From an uncultured Cellvibrionales bacterium (GTDB taxonomy: Bacteria > Pseudomonadota > Gammaproteobacteria > Pseudomonadales > UBA7434), in NCBI GenBank assembly GCA_937897785.1, contig CALCNB010000380.1:1-7092 (forward strand): a stretch of DNA of 7,092 nt. Direction: 5' to 3'. Position 1 is the stretch's first letter; the number at the start of each line of letters is the position of its first letter. Shown here one piece after another: positions 6,413 through 7,092 of this stretch. The translations under genes were made by a program, and so were the position numbers. The notes under the pieces were generated by a model. The model saw nothing but the letters and a program-made list of their open reading frames with translations. It did no database searches and was not told where the DNA came from.

Positions 6413-7092
6413 TTATAGTTTGCTAGCAATACAGGCCATTAAAGTTTCGCCAATATCTAACTCGCATTGTGCATCTAATTCTCGAATACAGGTCGGGCAG
6501 GTCACGTTAATCTCAGTCAAATAATCGCCAATGACATCGATGCCAACAAACACTAGCCCTTTGTCTTTCAGCGTAGGCGCGATCTGTTCACAAATCCAGT
6601 AATCTCGATCAGACAGTGGTTGTGCCACACCTGTACCGCCAGCCGCTAAGTTACCGCGGGTCTCACCTGCTGCAGGCATTCGGGCGAGAGCAAAGGCTTG
6701 AGGCTGGCCATCAATTAACAATATTCGTTTATCACCGGCACTGATTTCTGGCAGGTATCGCTGGGCCATAATACTGCGCGACTGATGGCCGGTAAGTGTT
6801 TCGATAATAACATTGAGGTTAGGGTCGTTAGGTTTTACGCGAAAGATTGAGCTACCGCCCATGCCATCTAATGGTTTAAGAATAATGTCTTGATGCTCGG
6901 CATGAAAATGGCGTAGGTCGTCAGCCAAAGCACTAATGATGACTGGTGGACAACATTGCGGAAATTCAGTGGCAAAGACTTTTTCATTGCAGTCACGCAA
7001 GCTTTGGGGTCTATTAATAATGAGAGTGCCCAATCGTTCAGCGGCTTCAAGGATAAAAGTATTACTTAAGAATTGGCTGTCAAACGGCGGCT
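6413..7092 (-). CDS. gshB: Glutathione synthetase, N-terminus cut by the window edge
   Basis: GshB joins gamma-glutamylcysteine and glycine with ATP to make glutathione. The frame is open to the right edge: 225 residues are visible, starting PPFDSQFLSNTFILEAAERLG, which matches the E. coli segment near residue 85-90. About 90 N-terminal residues are therefore missing. ATP-grasp features are clear: IILKPLDGMGGSSIFRV (lysine and glycine-rich loop), MAQRYLPEI, GDKRILLIDG, ARMPAAGETRGNLAAGG, FVGIDVIGDYLTEINVTCPTCIRELD with the acidic and asparagine metal ligands. An internal TTG at 7033 could be mistaken for a start but conserved sequence precedes it. VTCPTC has a cysteine where E. coli has serine. 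It converges with the CPXCG gene. Identification is firm. Confidence 0.97.
   Translation of the reverse strand, partial: PPFDSQFLSNTFILEAAERLGTLIINRPQSLRDCNEKVFATEFPQCCPPVIISALADDLRHFHAEHQDIILKPLDGMGGSSIFRVKPNDPNLNVIIETLTGHQSRSIMAQRYLPEISAGDKRILLIDGQPQAFALARMPAAGETRGNLAAGGTGVAQPLSDRDYWICEQIAPTLKDKGLVFVGIDVIGDYLTEINVTCPTCIRELDAQCELDIGETLMACIASKL

Noticed and set aside
7031..7033. TTG as the gshB start on the - strand
   Set aside because: Nineteen further in-frame residues (PPFDSQF...AAER) match the known GshB sequence and reach the window edge, so the gene is truncated by the window and does not start here.
6868..7050. Second - strand frame inside gshB
   Set aside because: It is out of frame with the conserved ATP-grasp sequence and has no independent support.
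1..7092. CRISPR array, tRNA/rRNA gene, insertion sequence, toxin-antitoxin or phage defence module
   Set aside because: No regularly spaced repeats, no structural RNA sequence and no transposase, integrase or toxin-like frame was seen; nearly all of the window is accounted for by conserved genes.

Overview
The window is a stretch of conserved bacterial chromosome, most likely from a free-living, probably marine, gammaproteobacterium related to the Pseudomonas/Cellvibrionales side of the class. The basis is the order gmk-rpoZ-spoT-ridA, the resemblance of the SpoT, RidA, omega and GshB proteins (compared from memory) to gammaproteobacterial family members, and a GC content that looks moderate by eye. 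I see no tRNA, rRNA, CRISPR array, insertion sequence, phage gene or other sign of recent transfer. I also see no convincing new multi-gene system, and this is mainly housekeeping DNA.

Left part (1-3594, + strand): the 3' part of gmk (guanylate kinase) is cut by the window edge. After it come a 119-bp promoter-bearing gap, rpoZ (omega subunit of RNA polymerase), spoT (bifunctional (p)ppGpp synthetase/hydrolase) and ridA (enamine/imine deaminase). This is a nucleotide and stringent-response block. Gmk makes GDP, the precursor of the GTP that SpoT can turn into pppGpp. Omega carries the N-terminal MAR residues that help form a ppGpp site on RNA polymerase. The most unusual DNA feature in the window is here: a near-perfect hairpin/dyad (1018-1052) that contains the spoT start codon, in a gene with no visible Shine-Dalgarno sequence.

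Middle (3595-5467): a membrane-anchored SGNH/GDSL-type hydrolase lies on the - strand, convergent with ridA. A 102-bp AT-rich gap separates it from a divergently transcribed YheT-type alpha/beta hydrolase on the + strand. The substrates of both enzymes are unknown.

Right part (5468-7092): a 1-Cys (Prx6-type) peroxiredoxin has the best Shine-Dalgarno in the window. It is followed after 10 bp by a small CPXCG-type zinc-ribbon-like protein, which is probably cotranscribed. gshB (glutathione synthetase) converges on it with only 2 bp between stop codons and runs off the right edge with its N-terminus missing. Peroxiredoxin next to glutathione synthesis makes this end a thiol/redox neighbourhood, although the genes are on opposite strands and need not be coregulated.

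The points most worth a second look are the spoT start-codon hairpin, the HFKD version of the usual RXKD synthetase motif in SpoT, the apparently enlarged inter-cysteine loop in the CPXCG protein, and the dyad beside the rpoZ -10 box.
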